A stretch of DNA of 64,000 bases from Paenibacillus sp. BIHB 4019 (GCF_002741035.1 NZ_CP016808.1:1054001-1118000); one strand, 5' to 3'; positions 1-8,104 are shown, counted from the stretch's first letter. Notes: generated by a model not told the origin, from the letters alone. Program-made: numbers and translations.

Positions 1-407
1 ATTTGGCTCGTTATCCGCTCCTGTACTTGCAAGCGTCTTGTAACGGCTTCTACTAGGCGAGCCAGCTTGCTGAGACCAGCAATCTTGCCGCTTGGAATGT
101 AACCAATATGTGCTTTGCCGAAAAATGGCGCCATATGATGCTCGCACTGGCTGTAATAGATAATGTCTTTTACAATAACCAGCTCTTCATGCTGTTCATC
201 GAACGTAACGCCTAGCACCTCGCTCGGATCAACCTCATAACCTGCGAAAATCTCTTCATACATGCGGGTGACGCGTGCAGGCGTCTCCAGCAGCCCTTCC
301 CTTTCCACATTCTCGCCAACAAGCTTCAAAATTTCCTTCACATGAAATTCAATCTGCTCCCGGTTCTGAATGACTTTAGAGTTGACGTAATCTTTCTTTC
401 CCGCCAT
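1..407 (-). CDS. folE: GTP cyclohydrolase I, 3' part missing at window edge
   Basis: Catalyses GTP to 7,8-dihydroneopterin triphosphate, the entry step of folate (and in many bacteria queuosine) synthesis, in the cytoplasm. The visible first 135 residues match the family. The zinc-binding CEHH motif has Cys88 and His90-His91, and it is followed by the conserved GYIPSGK stretch and the SKLARLVE helix. Roughly the last 50 residues, including the second zinc Cys, lie beyond position 1. The ATG at 407 is preceded by a GAGGGTGG ribosome binding site. It lies 40 bp downstream of yneF on the same strand and is probably co-transcribed with it. queG, a later step of queuosine synthesis, lies just upstream on the same strand. 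Confidence 0.95.
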   Translation of the reverse strand, partial: MAGKKDYVNSKVIQNREQIEFHVKEILKLVGENVEREGLLETPARVTRMYEEIFAGYEVDPSEVLGVTFDEQHEELVIVKDIIYYSQCEHHMAPFFGKAHIGYIPSGKIAGLSKLARLVEAVTRRLQVQERITSQ

Positions 408-447
408 GCGGACCACCCTCTTTTTCGCTAATCAGCTGCTTATGCCG

Positions 448-687
448 TTATCTGCGCGGCATCTTCTGATTTTTGTTCATATTCTGGTTCTGGTTTTTCA
501 TCATGTTCTGGGCACGCGTCATCTGCTGCTTATTCAGATTATAGCCCATTTGCTTCGCCATCTTTTGAATCATTTCTGGATCGCTTTGCATTTTCTCTAG
601 CTGTTTGCGCAAGTAGAATACGCCGATGAAAAACCCACCGACTGCCCCCACGATTAATGTCACAATCGGAATAATGTAACTCCACAT
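448..687 (-). CDS. yneF: YneF family (UPF0154) small membrane protein
   Basis: 79-residue protein with one N-terminal membrane helix (about residues 4-24) ending in GFFIGVFYLRKQ, followed by a basic cytoplasmic tail with the family signature EMIQKMAKQMGYNLNKQQ. This pattern is that of the UPF0154/YneF proteins of Bacillota, whose function is unknown. The tail ends in a Gln/Asn/Met-rich stretch longer than in Bacillus subtilis YneF. I chose the ATG at 687 because GGTGAG sits 9 bases before it. A TTG at 696 overlaps the ribosome binding site and is unlikely. The gene precedes folE in an apparent two-gene unit. Confidence 0.85.
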   Translation of the reverse strand: MWSYIIPIVTLIVGAVGGFFIGVFYLRKQLEKMQSDPEMIQKMAKQMGYNLNKQQMTRAQNMMKNQNQNMNKNQKMPRR

Positions 688-741
688 AAAAAGCAACTCA
701 CCTGACCCTTTCCCGACTTAAACTTGTCTATAATGACCCCT

Positions 742-770
742 ATAATAGCATGTAAACTTGACATTCGCAA
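742..770 (-). promoter_or_regulatory. Candidate sigma-A promoter for yneF-folE
   Basis: On the minus strand TTGCGA (770-765) and TATTAT (747-742) are separated by 17 bases and face yneF. An overlapping alternative, TTTACA with ATTATA, lies just downstream, so the exact start is uncertain. Confidence 0.4.
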
Positions 771-800
771 ACGTTGGAAGCGCAAACGGCGTGCCCTATT

Positions 801-831
801 CCAGCAGCCGCCAAACGCAGGCGGCTGCTGG
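801..831 (-). terminator. GC-rich hairpin directly after queG
   Basis: Perfect 12-bp inverted repeat CCAGCAGCCGCC / GGCGGCTGCTGG with a 7-base loop, starting 2 bases after the queG stop. No T-run follows it on the minus strand, so it may stabilise the mRNA end or act only as a weak terminator. Confidence 0.5.
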
Positions 832-832
832 A

Positions 833-1999
833 TCAACGAGGGACCGTATCGGCTCCTTCTGCTAGCGAATGCAGCGCCTGCTCCATATAGCGCCGCGCGT
901 CATCATCCGCCTCCTGCAGCAATGCCTGCCGGATCGCTTCTTCTGCCTCTGCGCCGCCAATGCGGCCCAGCGACCATGCCGCCGTTCCCCGCATAACCGG
1001 GCGGACATCCTGGCGCAGCACTTGAATGAGGTCCGGCACTGCACTAGGATCTTTAAAATTGCCCAGCGCAATAACGGCATTGCGCTGAATGGGCTTTTTG
1101 CCCCTCCAAGCAGAAGAGCTGCTCGCATATAGGCGTTGAAATTCTTTATTGCCAATCGTCAGCAGCGGGGTAAGCAGCGGCTTGACCAGCTCATGATCCG
1201 GCTGAAGCTCTGGCTGATGCGTCCAGTTTTTGCCCCGGTTTACCGGACATACCGTCTGGCATGTGTCGCAGCCGTACAGGCGGTTGCCGATTTTTCGCAT
1301 GTAGCCGTCTTCTACAAAACCTTTCGTCTGCGTAATAAACGAAATGCAGCGGCTCGAATTAAGCTGGCCTGGGCCCATGAGCGCATCCGTCGGGCAAGCG
1401 TCAATGCATTTGGTGCATTCGCCGCAGCCATCCGTCACTTCCTCATCTGGCTCCAGAGGCAAATTCGTAATCATTTCCCCTAGATAGATCCACGAGCCAA
1501 GATCCTCGGACAATATTGCACAGTTTTTGGCGCTCCAGCCCAGTCCCGCGCGCTCGGCAACGGCCCGATCGGATAAAGCGCCCGTATCGACCATGCTTTC
1601 AGCCCGAAAGCCCGGTACGCGCTCTGCGAGCCAAGCTTCAAGCCGCCCAAGCCTGTTCCTCAGCACCTTGTGATAATCCTCGCCCCAAGCCGAGCGGGAC
1701 AAAATGCCCCTTCTCGCTCCCGGCTCCGATTTAGGAGGCTGATGGAGCTTGGAGGGATAAGCGATCGCGATCGCGATAATCGATTGCGGCTGGTCAAACA
1801 ACAGCGCCGGATTGGTACGCTTGTCAAGGTCCGGCTCTTCGAAACCAGACTCGTAGCCAAGCTCGCGGTGCTGAATAAGCCGCTGCTTCAAGGTGATGAA
1901 CGGATCAGCAGAAGCGACGCCAATTTTGTCGATGCCGAGGCTGCGCGCGGCGGCTTTCATTTCTTTTTTCAATGCAGCGTAATACGCCCGTTCCTCCAT
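833..1999 (-). CDS. queG: Epoxyqueuosine reductase QueG
   Basis: Reduces epoxyqueuosine to queuosine in the wobble base of certain tRNAs, using cobalamin and two [4Fe-4S] clusters. The 388-residue product has the family order: N-terminal DUF1730-type region, then a double ferredoxin motif (CGECTKCIDACP and CDTCQTVCPV, about residues 192-255), then a C-terminal HEAT-like repeat region (about residues 300-380, with AVIALGNFKD and AAWSLGRIGG). Length is normal for the Bacillota form with the HEAT tail. The start at 1999 has GGGAGGTG six bases upstream. An upstream in-frame extension to 2050 has no such site. It follows lepB on the same strand after 87 bp. Confidence 0.95.
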   Translation of the reverse strand: MEERAYYAALKKEMKAAARSLGIDKIGVASADPFITLKQRLIQHRELGYESGFEEPDLDKRTNPALLFDQPQSIIAIAIAYPSKLHQPPKSEPGARRGILSRSAWGEDYHKVLRNRLGRLEAWLAERVPGFRAESMVDTGALSDRAVAERAGLGWSAKNCAILSEDLGSWIYLGEMITNLPLEPDEEVTDGCGECTKCIDACPTDALMGPGQLNSSRCISFITQTKGFVEDGYMRKIGNRLYGCDTCQTVCPVNRGKNWTHQPELQPDHELVKPLLTPLLTIGNKEFQRLYASSSSAWRGKKPIQRNAVIALGNFKDPSAVPDLIQVLRQDVRPVMRGTAAWSLGRIGGAEAEEAIRQALLQEADDDARRYMEQALHSLAEGADTVPR

Positions 2000-2086
2000 C
2001 CCTTCACCTCCCAATAGCTTAAGCCTGATGTTTGATTCGCCGTTCTCCAATCACTATGGCTGGTTCTATAAACGCTTTATTTGGAT

Positions 2087-2689
2087 CTATAACGGCTTTA
2101 TTTGTTTGTATGGCCATACGATAAACTGCGCCTTGCCCTCAATCGCTGAAAGCGGAACCGTTCCAAACATCCGGCTGTCCTTGCTCGCCCGCGCATGACG
2201 GTTGTCGCCCATCACATAATAACTGCCTGCCTCAACGGTGAGCGGCATCATGTCCAAATCCTCAATTTCCGTATCAATATACGGTTCGTCCACAAGCTCG
2301 CCATTGCGATATAAATGCTTGTCCGAAATTTCTATTCGGTCCCCAGGCAAGCCCACGACGCGTTTTACCAACAGCTCCTGCTCTTTGCCAAACGCAGATG
2401 GGTCCTCTAAAATAACGACGTCGCCAATTTTGGGCGTACCGATCAAATAAACGAATTTATTTACAAACAGCCATTCCTTCTCCTGCAAGGTAGGCTCCAT
2501 GGAATGTCCCTCTACGGTCGAAAGATTAAACACAAACAGATGCAGCACTGCAACGAGAATGAACGATATGCCAACGGTTTTCACCCATTCCCAAAGCTCC
2601 TTCGACCAGCCCGGGCGCTTAAGCGCTCCAAGCTGCTCCTGTCCTTCAGCTTCGCCGCTGCTGCTGCCGTCAAATGAAAATCGATCCAT
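2087..2689 (-). CDS. lepB: Signal peptidase I
   Basis: Membrane serine protease that removes signal peptides from exported proteins. Of 200 residues, about 30-57 hold a cytoplasmic start and one membrane helix. The catalytic Ser63 is in GHSMEPT and the general-base Lys109 is in LVKRVVGLPGD. The GDNR...SKDSR box (about residues 160-172) completes the active site. This is the standard single-helix SipS-type arrangement. GGAGG lies 10 bases before the ATG. The upstream DUF402 gene ends 18 bp away, so the two are likely co-transcribed. Confidence 0.95.
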   Translation of the reverse strand: MDRFSFDGSSSGEAEGQEQLGALKRPGWSKELWEWVKTVGISFILVAVLHLFVFNLSTVEGHSMEPTLQEKEWLFVNKFVYLIGTPKIGDVVILEDPSAFGKEQELLVKRVVGLPGDRIEISDKHLYRNGELVDEPYIDTEIEDLDMMPLTVEAGSYYVMGDNRHARASKDSRMFGTVPLSAIEGKAQFIVWPYKQIKPL

Positions 2690-2707
2690 TCCTTAACCGC
2701 CTCCGCC

Positions 2708-3250
2708 CTATAAGCTTGTGCGCCATGCTTCATAATAAGCGATAATCACTTCGTCATCAAAAGGAGCAGCATGCTTGTCCATTCGCAAAAGCAGCTCACC
2801 TAGCCCTTGCAGCACATGCTCCTGCACATCTCCCGGGTAGTCGTACTTCGCTTTATGAAGCTCGAACTCATCCTCATCTACAACCTCTCGGCTGCCGTCT
2901 GGCAGTAGGATGACATCCAAATCGTAATCGATATAGGTAAGCAGCTCACTCTCCCAAGCAAAGGGTGAAGCGAGATTGCAGTAATAGCGAATACCGCCTT
3001 CCTCAAGCAGCGCAACCACATTATACCACTGTCCGGGCAGAAAAAAAGAAACCGCAGGCACCTGGCTCATCCAAACCTTGCCGCTGGCCTCCACAATGGG
3101 TGTCTCAAAGTTGATCGTCACCTTAAAGCCAAGTGCGGCATGCTGCGGAATGAGCAGAGGTGCCGGAATAAGCCAATTATGCTGCCAAACGCGGTGGATG
3201 CTGCCATCGTGCTTGGAGCTCCTGATGACGCAATGCTGATAGGAATCCAT
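2708..3250 (-). CDS. DUF402 / nucleoside tri-diphosphate phosphatase family protein
   Basis: 180 residues matching the DUF402 family (YgaC/Ntdp type), in which characterised members hydrolyse nucleoside tri- or diphosphates with divalent metal. Seen here: the barrel core with WYNVVALLEEGGIRYYCN, the acidic metal-binding stretch YIDYDLDVILLPDG, then VVDEDEFE and a C-terminal helix. Start ATG has AAGGAGAACAAT directly upstream. It sits upstream of lepB in a likely operon. Substrate cannot be deduced from sequence. Confidence 0.85.
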   Translation of the reverse strand: MDSYQHCVIRSSKHDGSIHRVWQHNWLIPAPLLIPQHAALGFKVTINFETPIVEASGKVWMSQVPAVSFFLPGQWYNVVALLEEGGIRYYCNLASPFAWESELLTYIDYDLDVILLPDGSREVVDEDEFELHKAKYDYPGDVQEHVLQGLGELLLRMDKHAAPFDDEVIIAYYEAWRTSL

Positions 3251-3309
3251 ATTGTTCTCCTTCTTGCAGGCGCTAAGCGCAGCGCTTAAATAGCCCTCTT
3301 AATAAATAG

Positions 3310-3352
3310 AAAAGCATATCCCATCGCCAAAAGCAATGGCGATGCAGATATG
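3310..3352 (-). terminator. Rho-independent terminator of the GNAT gene
   Basis: Inverted repeat GCATATC-CATCGCC / GGCGATG-GATATGC with a short internal bulge. It is followed on the minus strand by TTTTCTATTTATT and lies between the GNAT gene and the DUF402 gene. Confidence 0.8.
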
Positions 3353-3388
3353 CCCTGCAAACGGTTATTGGACAGCCAGAGGCTTGTC

Positions 3389-3811
3389 CTAACCTGCTAT
3401 AATACTTAGCTGTTGGAAAGAGCGGAAAAAATCTTTGGACACATAGCCCAGCGATTCATAAAGCGGCAAAACGGCTTCATTATGCTCATCAGCTGTAATT
3501 AAAATTTTCTTTACTTGGCGTTGTTGGAATCTTAGGCGCAAAGACTCTATAAGCGCTTTGCCAATTCCTTGACGCTGGTGGTCCGCATGAACCGCAACAC
3601 GATAATAGTAGCCCGTGTTATTATCAATCGTACCGATAATGACACCTACAACTTCCGACTCATAGAGAGCGACGAGAACAAGCTCGCTATCCCATGACAA
3701 TTGACGCGCAAAAGCTTCCATTGTTTGCTCGTAACATTCTTCAGTTAATACATCCGCAAGAAGAGCCGTTAGCAACCTGTAATCTGATAATTGGAAGGAA
3801 CGAACATTCAT
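3389..3811 (-). CDS. GNAT family N-acetyltransferase
   Basis: 140-residue single-domain acetyltransferase of the GNAT superfamily, which moves an acetyl group from acetyl-CoA to an amine. The acetyl-CoA binding motif A is clear: YYRVAVHADHQRQGIGKALI (about residues 68-88, with the Q-x-x-G-I-G loop). The C-terminal part has NEAVLPLYESLGYV, typical of the family. GAGGTG lies before the ATG. Its own terminator follows. The substrate is unknown. Confidence 0.85.
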   Translation of the reverse strand: MNVRSFQLSDYRLLTALLADVLTEECYEQTMEAFARQLSWDSELVLVALYESEVVGVIIGTIDNNTGYYYRVAVHADHQRQGIGKALIESLRLRFQQRQVKKILITADEHNEAVLPLYESLGYVSKDFFRSFQQLSIIAG

Positions 3812-4169
3812 TATCGATACACACCTCTATACCATGTCATTGTGCTGCAATTTAATCATTATACTACATCTTCTATCGTTTTCCTTCACAAAATTTTAAA
3901 ATTTGTTTAAAAAAATCTAAGAATTTAGCGAATTATGACTGAAAACGCTTTAAATTAAGCGCTTACATAAAGTTTTAGCCGATTTCCGTGGATTTGATTG
4001 GTTTTTCTCCCGCTTATGCATAATTACTTTATCAATATGACATGCTACTTTAGTCTACCTTATCTATTAAAATTCGACTTTTGAAACATCAATGTTGATT
4101 TATGTGATTGGATAGGGGATAATAAGAAGAGTAATTTACATATTCTAATTTTAGGAGGCTGTTTATATT
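3812..4169. other. Intergenic region between GNAT gene and sodA
   Basis: AT-rich, no coding potential. It holds a cre-like TGAAAACGCTTTAA at 3940-3953 (one mismatch to the CcpA-site consensus TGWNANCGNTNWCA) and the sodA promoter candidate. The cre call is weak because of its distance from sodA. Confidence 0.35.
4095..4123 (+). promoter_or_regulatory. Candidate sodA promoter
   Basis: TTGATT (4095-4100) and GATAAT (4118-4123) with a 17-base spacer, 46 bases before the sodA start codon. Confidence 0.45.
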
Positions 4170-4781
4170 ATGGCACATCAATTACCAGCACTTCCGTATG
4201 CTAATAACGCTCTTGAGCCCCACATCGACGCTCTGACGATGGAAATCCATCATGACCGTCACCACAACGCTTATGTTACAAACCTGAACGCTGCTTTGGA
4301 GTCCGCTCCTGAGCTTCAAGGCAAATCCATCGAGGATTTGATTGCTGATTTGGCTAGCGTACCTGAAGCGATCCGTACAGCGGTTCGCAACAATGGCGGT
4401 GGACATGCTAACCACAGCCTGTTCTGGGAAACAATCGGTCCTGACGCTGGCGGCGCTCCAACTGGCGCACTGGCTGCTGCGATTGATAGCGAGCTGGGCG
4501 GCTTCGATACATTCAAAGCTGACTTTGCAAAAGCTGCTGCTACCCGTTTCGGAAGCGGCTGGGCATGGCTTTCCGTGAAAGACGGCAAGCTTAAAGTTGC
4601 AAGCCTGCCGAACCAAGACAGCCCGATCATGGAAGGCGAAACGCCGCTTCTTGGTCTGGACGTTTGGGAGCATGCTTACTACCTGAACTACCAAAACAAA
4701 CGCCCTGACTACATTGCAGCGTTCTGGAACGTTGTAAACTGGGCTGAAGTTGGCAAACGTTACGAAGCAGCTGTTAAATAA
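4170..4781 (+). CDS. sodA: Superoxide dismutase (Mn/Fe family)
   Basis: Converts superoxide to hydrogen peroxide and oxygen in the cytoplasm. The 203-residue protein is full length for the family. It begins with [16 protein letters not shown] and carries the first metal His in MEIHHDRHH (His27). It also has the [13 protein letters not shown] block with the second His, and [13 protein letters not shown] with the remaining Asp and His. Residues around GSGWAW and the Gly/Gln pattern favour manganese, but metal use is inferred. TAGGAGG lies 11 bases before the ATG, and a strong terminator follows, so it is monocistronic. Confidence 0.97.
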   Translation: MAHQLPALPYANNALEPHIDALTMEIHHDRHHNAYVTNLNAALESAPELQGKSIEDLIADLASVPEAIRTAVRNNGGGHANHSLFWETIGPDAGGAPTGALAAAIDSELGGFDTFKADFAKAAATRFGSGWAWLSVKDGKLKVASLPNQDSPIMEGETPLLGLDVWEHAYYLNYQNKRPDYIAAFWNVVNWAEVGKRYEAAVK

Positions 4782-4796
4782 TACAGCTTGCCGTTT

Positions 4797-4833
4797 AAAG
4801 CGGAGTCTCCACTTGGAGGCTCCGCTTTTTTTA
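4797..4833 (+). terminator. sodA terminator
   Basis: Stem AAGCGGAGTCTCC / GGAGGCTCCGCTT with a 4-base loop followed by TTTTTTTATATA. Confidence 0.9.
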
Positions 4834-4869
4834 TATAGGCCGATTATAATTTCCCCCTTATAATGGGCT

Positions 4870-4951
4870 TATATTTTGCCCTCGAAACGGCAGCTTTGCC
4901 GCCAGAGGACGGTGACAGCCTTTTACGCTTGGCTGTTTTCCAGCTTTCGAG
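4870..4951 (+). repeat. Structured intergenic repeat, copy 1
   Basis: The first ~50 bases are nearly identical (opposite orientation) to 53183-53236. The shared core runs from CCCTCGAAACGG through GCTTTGCCGCCA, then GGACGG and CAGCC. In this copy CTCGAAA (4881-4887) can pair with TTTCGAG (4945-4951). That stem would enclose two hairpins, CGGCA-GCTT-TGCCG and CAGCC-N10-GGCTG. Its function is unknown. It could be a mobile repeat or a transcribed structured element. Confidence 0.5.
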
Positions 4952-5044
4952 TAAAACTATGCACAAGGATAGGCATTCGCCGCATAACATGAAGTAGGAT
5001 AGTTAAACGCCTAACTCGACGTGCAAAGGAGTCTGACCTATCGC

Positions 5045-5869
5045 ATGAACGATACTTACGGTTTTACCAATGGGCAAGTGCAGATTTATGTTCCGCCATC
5101 TCCGTCTTCCCGAGCAGGGCAAGACTGCGGCTGTGGCGGCCCGCGCATGCTGATGCCTGGAATGCCTGGAATGCCTGGCGGAGGCCCGGGACTATTCCCT
5201 CCTGGCCCTGGTCCAGGGCCAGGGCCAGGACCGTTCCCGCCGGGGCCAGGGCCGTTCCCTCCGGGACCAGGGCCGTTCCCTCCAGGGCCAGGACCGTTCC
5301 CTCCGGGGCCAGGACCATTCCCTCCAGGGCCAGGACCGTTCCCTCCGGGACCAGGGCCATTCCCTCCAGGGCCAGGGCCATTCCCTCCGGGACCAGGACC
5401 GTTCCCTCCGGGACCAGGGCCGTTCCCTCCAGGGCCAGGACCGTTCCCTCCGGGACCAGGGCCATTCCCTCCGTTCCCGTTCCCAGTTCCGCTGCCGATT
5501 CCTATTCCGTTCCCTCCGGGGCCACAAGGGACGGTAACGGTCGTTATTAACGGAGGACGGGCGTTTCCAAACGTTACTCAGGCGTACCGAGTTATCCATC
5601 GCATCGGCATGACGATTTATCAGGCGCTGCTGGAAACCGGAGTCGTCCGTTTTGGCTTCAACGGACAAATCACTTCGATCAGCGGCATTCCGATCGGCGG
5701 CAATATCAGCTATCTGCTGCGCCTGAATGGCAGAGTTATCCCATCCACGCTGCTGAACTTCCCGCTTCAGCGCAATGACGCCGTAGCTCTGGAACTGATT
5801 TACTCCCCTTCCGGCCGCCAGAGCGATGAGGATTTAGCTGACATTTCCGATGTCACGCAGCATTCCTAG
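5045..5869 (+). CDS. Pro/Gly-rich heptad-repeat protein with C-terminal DUF4430-like domain
   Basis: 274 residues with no signal peptide. After a short N-terminal part with a CGCGG cluster, about 63-145 is almost pure Pro, Gly and Phe, built on the heptad FPPGPGP. This is not the Gly-X-Y period of collagen, so a polyproline-type rod is more likely. The C-terminal ~95 residues (about 172-265) are globular: TVTVVINGG, TIYQALLETGVV, then QITSISGIPIGG and YLLRLNGRVI. That resembles the DUF4430/SLBB-like ligand fold, but I am not certain. The ATG at 5045 is chosen over a GTG at 5021, which overlaps the AAAGGAG site. The protein might be a spore-coat or surface component, by analogy only. Confidence 0.75.
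   Translation: MNDTYGFTNGQVQIYVPPSPSSRAGQDCGCGGPRMLMPGMPGMPGGGPGLFPPGPGPGPGPGPFPPGPGPFPPGPGPFPPGPGPFPPGPGPFPPGPGPFPPGPGPFPPGPGPFPPGPGPFPPGPGPFPPGPGPFPPGPGPFPPFPFPVPLPIPIPFPPGPQGTVTVVINGGRAFPNVTQAYRVIHRIGMTIYQALLETGVVRFGFNGQITSISGIPIGGNISYLLRLNGRVIPSTLLNFPLQRNDAVALELIYSPSGRQSDEDLADISDVTQHS
5234..5464 (+). repeat. Eleven tandem copies of a 21-bp unit inside the Pro/Gly-rich gene
   Basis: Eleven head-to-tail 21-bp units of the form TTCCCNCCNGGNCCAGGNCCN, each encoding FPPGPGP. The units differ only at third codon positions and at a few CCG/CCA codons. Such arrays change copy number by slippage or recombination. Confidence 0.95.
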
Positions 5870-5908
5870 ATTGCAATCGGAGCCTGATTTGCTTCGAAAT
5901 AGAAAAAA

Positions 5909-5955
5909 TTAGAAGGAGCAGGTCTGTGCAAATGCACATGACCCGCTCCTTCTGT
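5909..5955. terminator. Bidirectional terminator between convergent genes
   Basis: Stem AGAAGGAGC-GGTC / GACC-GCTCCTTCT around an inner TGTGCA...TGCACA hairpin. T-rich sequence follows on the plus strand and the mirror A-run lies on the other side. It separates the Pro/Gly-rich gene from the convergent YhgE-like gene. Confidence 0.75.
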
Positions 5956-6064
5956 CTTTCAATTAAAGATGAGGAAATACCATACTCTCCTTTATACGTC
6001 GCAAATACGCGCCATGTGCCTTAACTAGGGAGCAGCTTAAATATAAAGTGTAATAAGAATCTTA

Positions 6065-7252
6065 TTATTTTGATTGTAGTGTTTGTCCTTGTGTTGAAAT
6101 TCGTCTTAGAGAAGAAACAAACACCAACAAAATGCTAACTAAACCAATGCCCACGAGAACCGATACAATATTCCAAGTTAATCCTTGGCCGAAGAAGAAC
6201 AACTCTCGAAGCCCTCCTACCATGAATCGCATGGGCAACCACGAGTAAATCCAGTTTCGATAAAATGATGACATCATCTCAGGAGCTAATGCAAGCAAAG
6301 GGGCGCCAAAGAAAAGGATTAAGACGAAAACAGGCATTCCCTTCATCCCCAAATAAGAAAGGACAGCTAATATCATCAAGAAAAAGCTAAAACAAGTAAT
6401 GGATAAAAATAAAGCTGTATCTGCAAATTGGGGAATATGGAATCCTAGCATTCCTTCAGCAAGCCAAGTTAATCCAAATCCAACGACAAGAGCAACAATA
6501 GCTCCCATTAAAATTTGCACCAACTTTGTAGTAAGGCTCTCTTTTCGATTTCTAATCATTCGTTTTTGAACAGCGATAAAGCTTATAGCCGCACTAGCCA
6601 AACTCGCCATCCATACTGGCTGGAACAAGGACACAGGAGCATTGCCATTTGCGCTCTTTGTGCCAATTTCATTAACATTTATTACTTTCTTTGTAATAGG
6701 GGAAGCTAAGCTGGAAGCCTGATCTACCGTCAAGGTTGCCCCTTGCTTTTGAAAACCTTCTAATATTTGAGTACGAGCATTGTTATTAAGATTGTCTACA
6801 ACCCCATTTAACATTTGGCCGGCCATTGTAGAAGCTGCAGTATTCATGCCTTGGTTTATTAATAGTTGAATTTCAGGAGAAGAAGGTGCCGCGGTCTGCA
6901 AAGATGCTTGCTTGGCACTAAAATCTTTTGGAATGATTAATGCTGCATAATATTTTTGATTATCCAATCCGTTTTGTACTTCTTCTACACTTTTTACCTC
7001 CACCCATTTCACAGCTGGTTCTTCACCAGTAGCGGTATTTGACGATTGCTGAATGGTTTCCACTATTTTTTGACCCATATTCATTTCCGATTGATTAGGA
7101 AGTGCTATGCCTTGATCCTCGTTAACAATAGCGATAGGTAAATTTTTTGGTTGGGGTTGCACGCTAGGAAATATCGTAAGCGAAAAAATAAAAATGACTG
7201 CAAACGCAATTATGGGCGTTAACATTAACCATTTATTTTTGAAAATACTCAT
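6065..7252 (-). CDS. YhgE/Pip-type ABC-2 family membrane protein
   Basis: 395 residues with the shape of the YhgE/Pip and DUF3533 families. One N-terminal membrane helix (about 9-29) is followed by a ~190-residue extracellular region starting with LPIAIVNEDQG, and then by five to six membrane helices from about residue 210 to 385. The conserved LPIAIVN(E/D)DQG box is diagnostic of ABC-2-like permease/exporter subunits. No ATPase gene is adjacent. GGAGGC lies 8 bases before the ATG, inside the end of the TetR gene 17 bp upstream, so the pair forms an operon. Composition is clearly more AT-rich than flanking genes, which suggests acquisition. A drug- or lipid-export role is inferred from the TetR pairing. 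Confidence 0.8.
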   Translation of the reverse strand: MSIFKNKWLMLTPIIAFAVIFIFSLTIFPSVQPQPKNLPIAIVNEDQGIALPNQSEMNMGQKIVETIQQSSNTATGEEPAVKWVEVKSVEEVQNGLDNQKYYAALIIPKDFSAKQASLQTAAPSSPEIQLLINQGMNTAASTMAGQMLNGVVDNLNNNARTQILEGFQKQGATLTVDQASSLASPITKKVINVNEIGTKSANGNAPVSLFQPVWMASLASAAISFIAVQKRMIRNRKESLTTKLVQILMGAIVALVVGFGLTWLAEGMLGFHIPQFADTALFLSITCFSFFLMILAVLSYLGMKGMPVFVLILFFGAPLLALAPEMMSSFYRNWIYSWLPMRFMVGGLRELFFFGQGLTWNIVSVLVGIGLVSILLVFVSSLRRISTQGQTLQSK

Positions 7253-7269
7253 GTTTTTTTGCCTCCATT

Positions 7270-7938
7270 TTAATGGCTTTGTTGGGGTTTTCTTAAACCA
7301 TCCATTATAAAACGAACAACCTCTTCCAATTCTGCTTCTTCATCCTTTATAAAGTCCTCGTTAAGCACCATAAACCGTGAAATTAAATACCCCCCCAAGA
7401 AGGTTAACAGCATCCTTAAAAGGATGGAGCTTGGAATTTCAATCAAATCGCCACGTTCCTTAAACATCTCAATGACTATAGTTAAATGCTGCAATATGTT
7501 CTCAGAATATAAAGGCTGCATTTCTTTTTTGAACTCTTCACGATATAAAATTTCTTTAACAAGGATTTGAAACAATTTTTTATTTTCATGTATAAAATGA
7601 ACGCGGTTTTTAATTAATTCTCTTATAAAAATTTCGAAAGTAGTGGGGTTTTGGGACAATAGTTCATTAAACGTCTCCTCGATTGCATTGGGTAAAAATT
7701 CCTTTAGAAAGGGTAAAACAATGGAGAGTAATAAGTTTTCTTTATTCCCATAATGGCGAAAGATGGCTCCTTCAGATACCCCGGCAGTTTGGGCGATCTC
7801 ACTCGTTGAGGTATTAGCAAATCCTTTTTCTGCAAAGATTTTAATAGCGGTTTCCACTAACTTTTGTTGTTTATCTGTTTGTTTCTTAGATAACTTTGAA
7901 TGAGCTATCATCGTATCCAAAAGATTAGACATTCTCAT
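7270..7938 (-). CDS. TetR/AcrR family transcriptional regulator
   Basis: 222 residues. The N-terminal DNA-binding domain (about residues 20-68) has the TetR signature: LVETAIKIFAEKGFANTS, then EIAQTAGVSEGAIFRHYGNKENLL. The ligand-binding C-terminal half is helical and divergent. It is the first gene of the operon with the YhgE-like protein and is probably its repressor. Two matching 14-bp sites flank its promoter. GGAGG lies 4 bases before the ATG at 7938 and 10 before an in-frame ATG at 7932, so either start is possible. Confidence 0.9.
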   Translation of the reverse strand: MRMSNLLDTMIAHSKLSKKQTDKQQKLVETAIKIFAEKGFANTSTSEIAQTAGVSEGAIFRHYGNKENLLLSIVLPFLKEFLPNAIEETFNELLSQNPTTFEIFIRELIKNRVHFIHENKKLFQILVKEILYREEFKKEMQPLYSENILQHLTIVIEMFKERGDLIEIPSSILLRMLLTFLGGYLISRFMVLNEDFIKDEEAELEEVVRFIMDGLRKPQQSH

Positions 7939-7970
7939 TGCGCCTCCACGAATAGCTTTTTTAAAAAAGC

Positions 7971-7984
7971 GAGTAATTACTTAC
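7971..7984. promoter_or_regulatory. Candidate TetR operator 1
   Basis: GAGTAATTACTTAC, containing the perfect 10-bp palindrome AGTAATTACT at 7972-7981. It lies just downstream of the -10 box of the tetR promoter and matches the second site at 8029-8042 at 11 of 14 positions. Confidence 0.55.
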
Positions 7985-7991
7985 AAAACAA

Positions 7992-8020
7992 ATAGTACCA
8001 TTGCATTTTAGTGAAGTCAA
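7992..8020 (-). promoter_or_regulatory. Promoter of the tetR-yhgE-like operon
   Basis: On the minus strand TTGACT (8020-8015) and TACTAT (7997-7992) with an exact 17-base spacer. It faces the TetR gene and lies between the two operator-like sites. Confidence 0.7.
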
Positions 8021-8028
8021 CAAAAAGT

Positions 8029-8042
8029 GAGTGGTTACTTTC
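8029..8042. promoter_or_regulatory. Candidate TetR operator 2
   Basis: GAGTGGTTACTTTC, same orientation as the first site and 58 bp away start to start. It lies just upstream of the -35 box. Confidence 0.5.
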
Positions 8043-8104
8043 TTTTTTTGAAATAAACTCAATGAACGTCCTTTCTTTCAACCTAAGCCGCTACGTTTGC
8101 ATGA

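Noticed and set aside
5064..5668. Two open frames opposite the Pro/Gly repeat, rich in Ala/Glu/Leu or Arg/Trp
   Set aside because: They arise from the repeat itself. The plus-strand frame has the ribosome site and the globular C-terminal domain.
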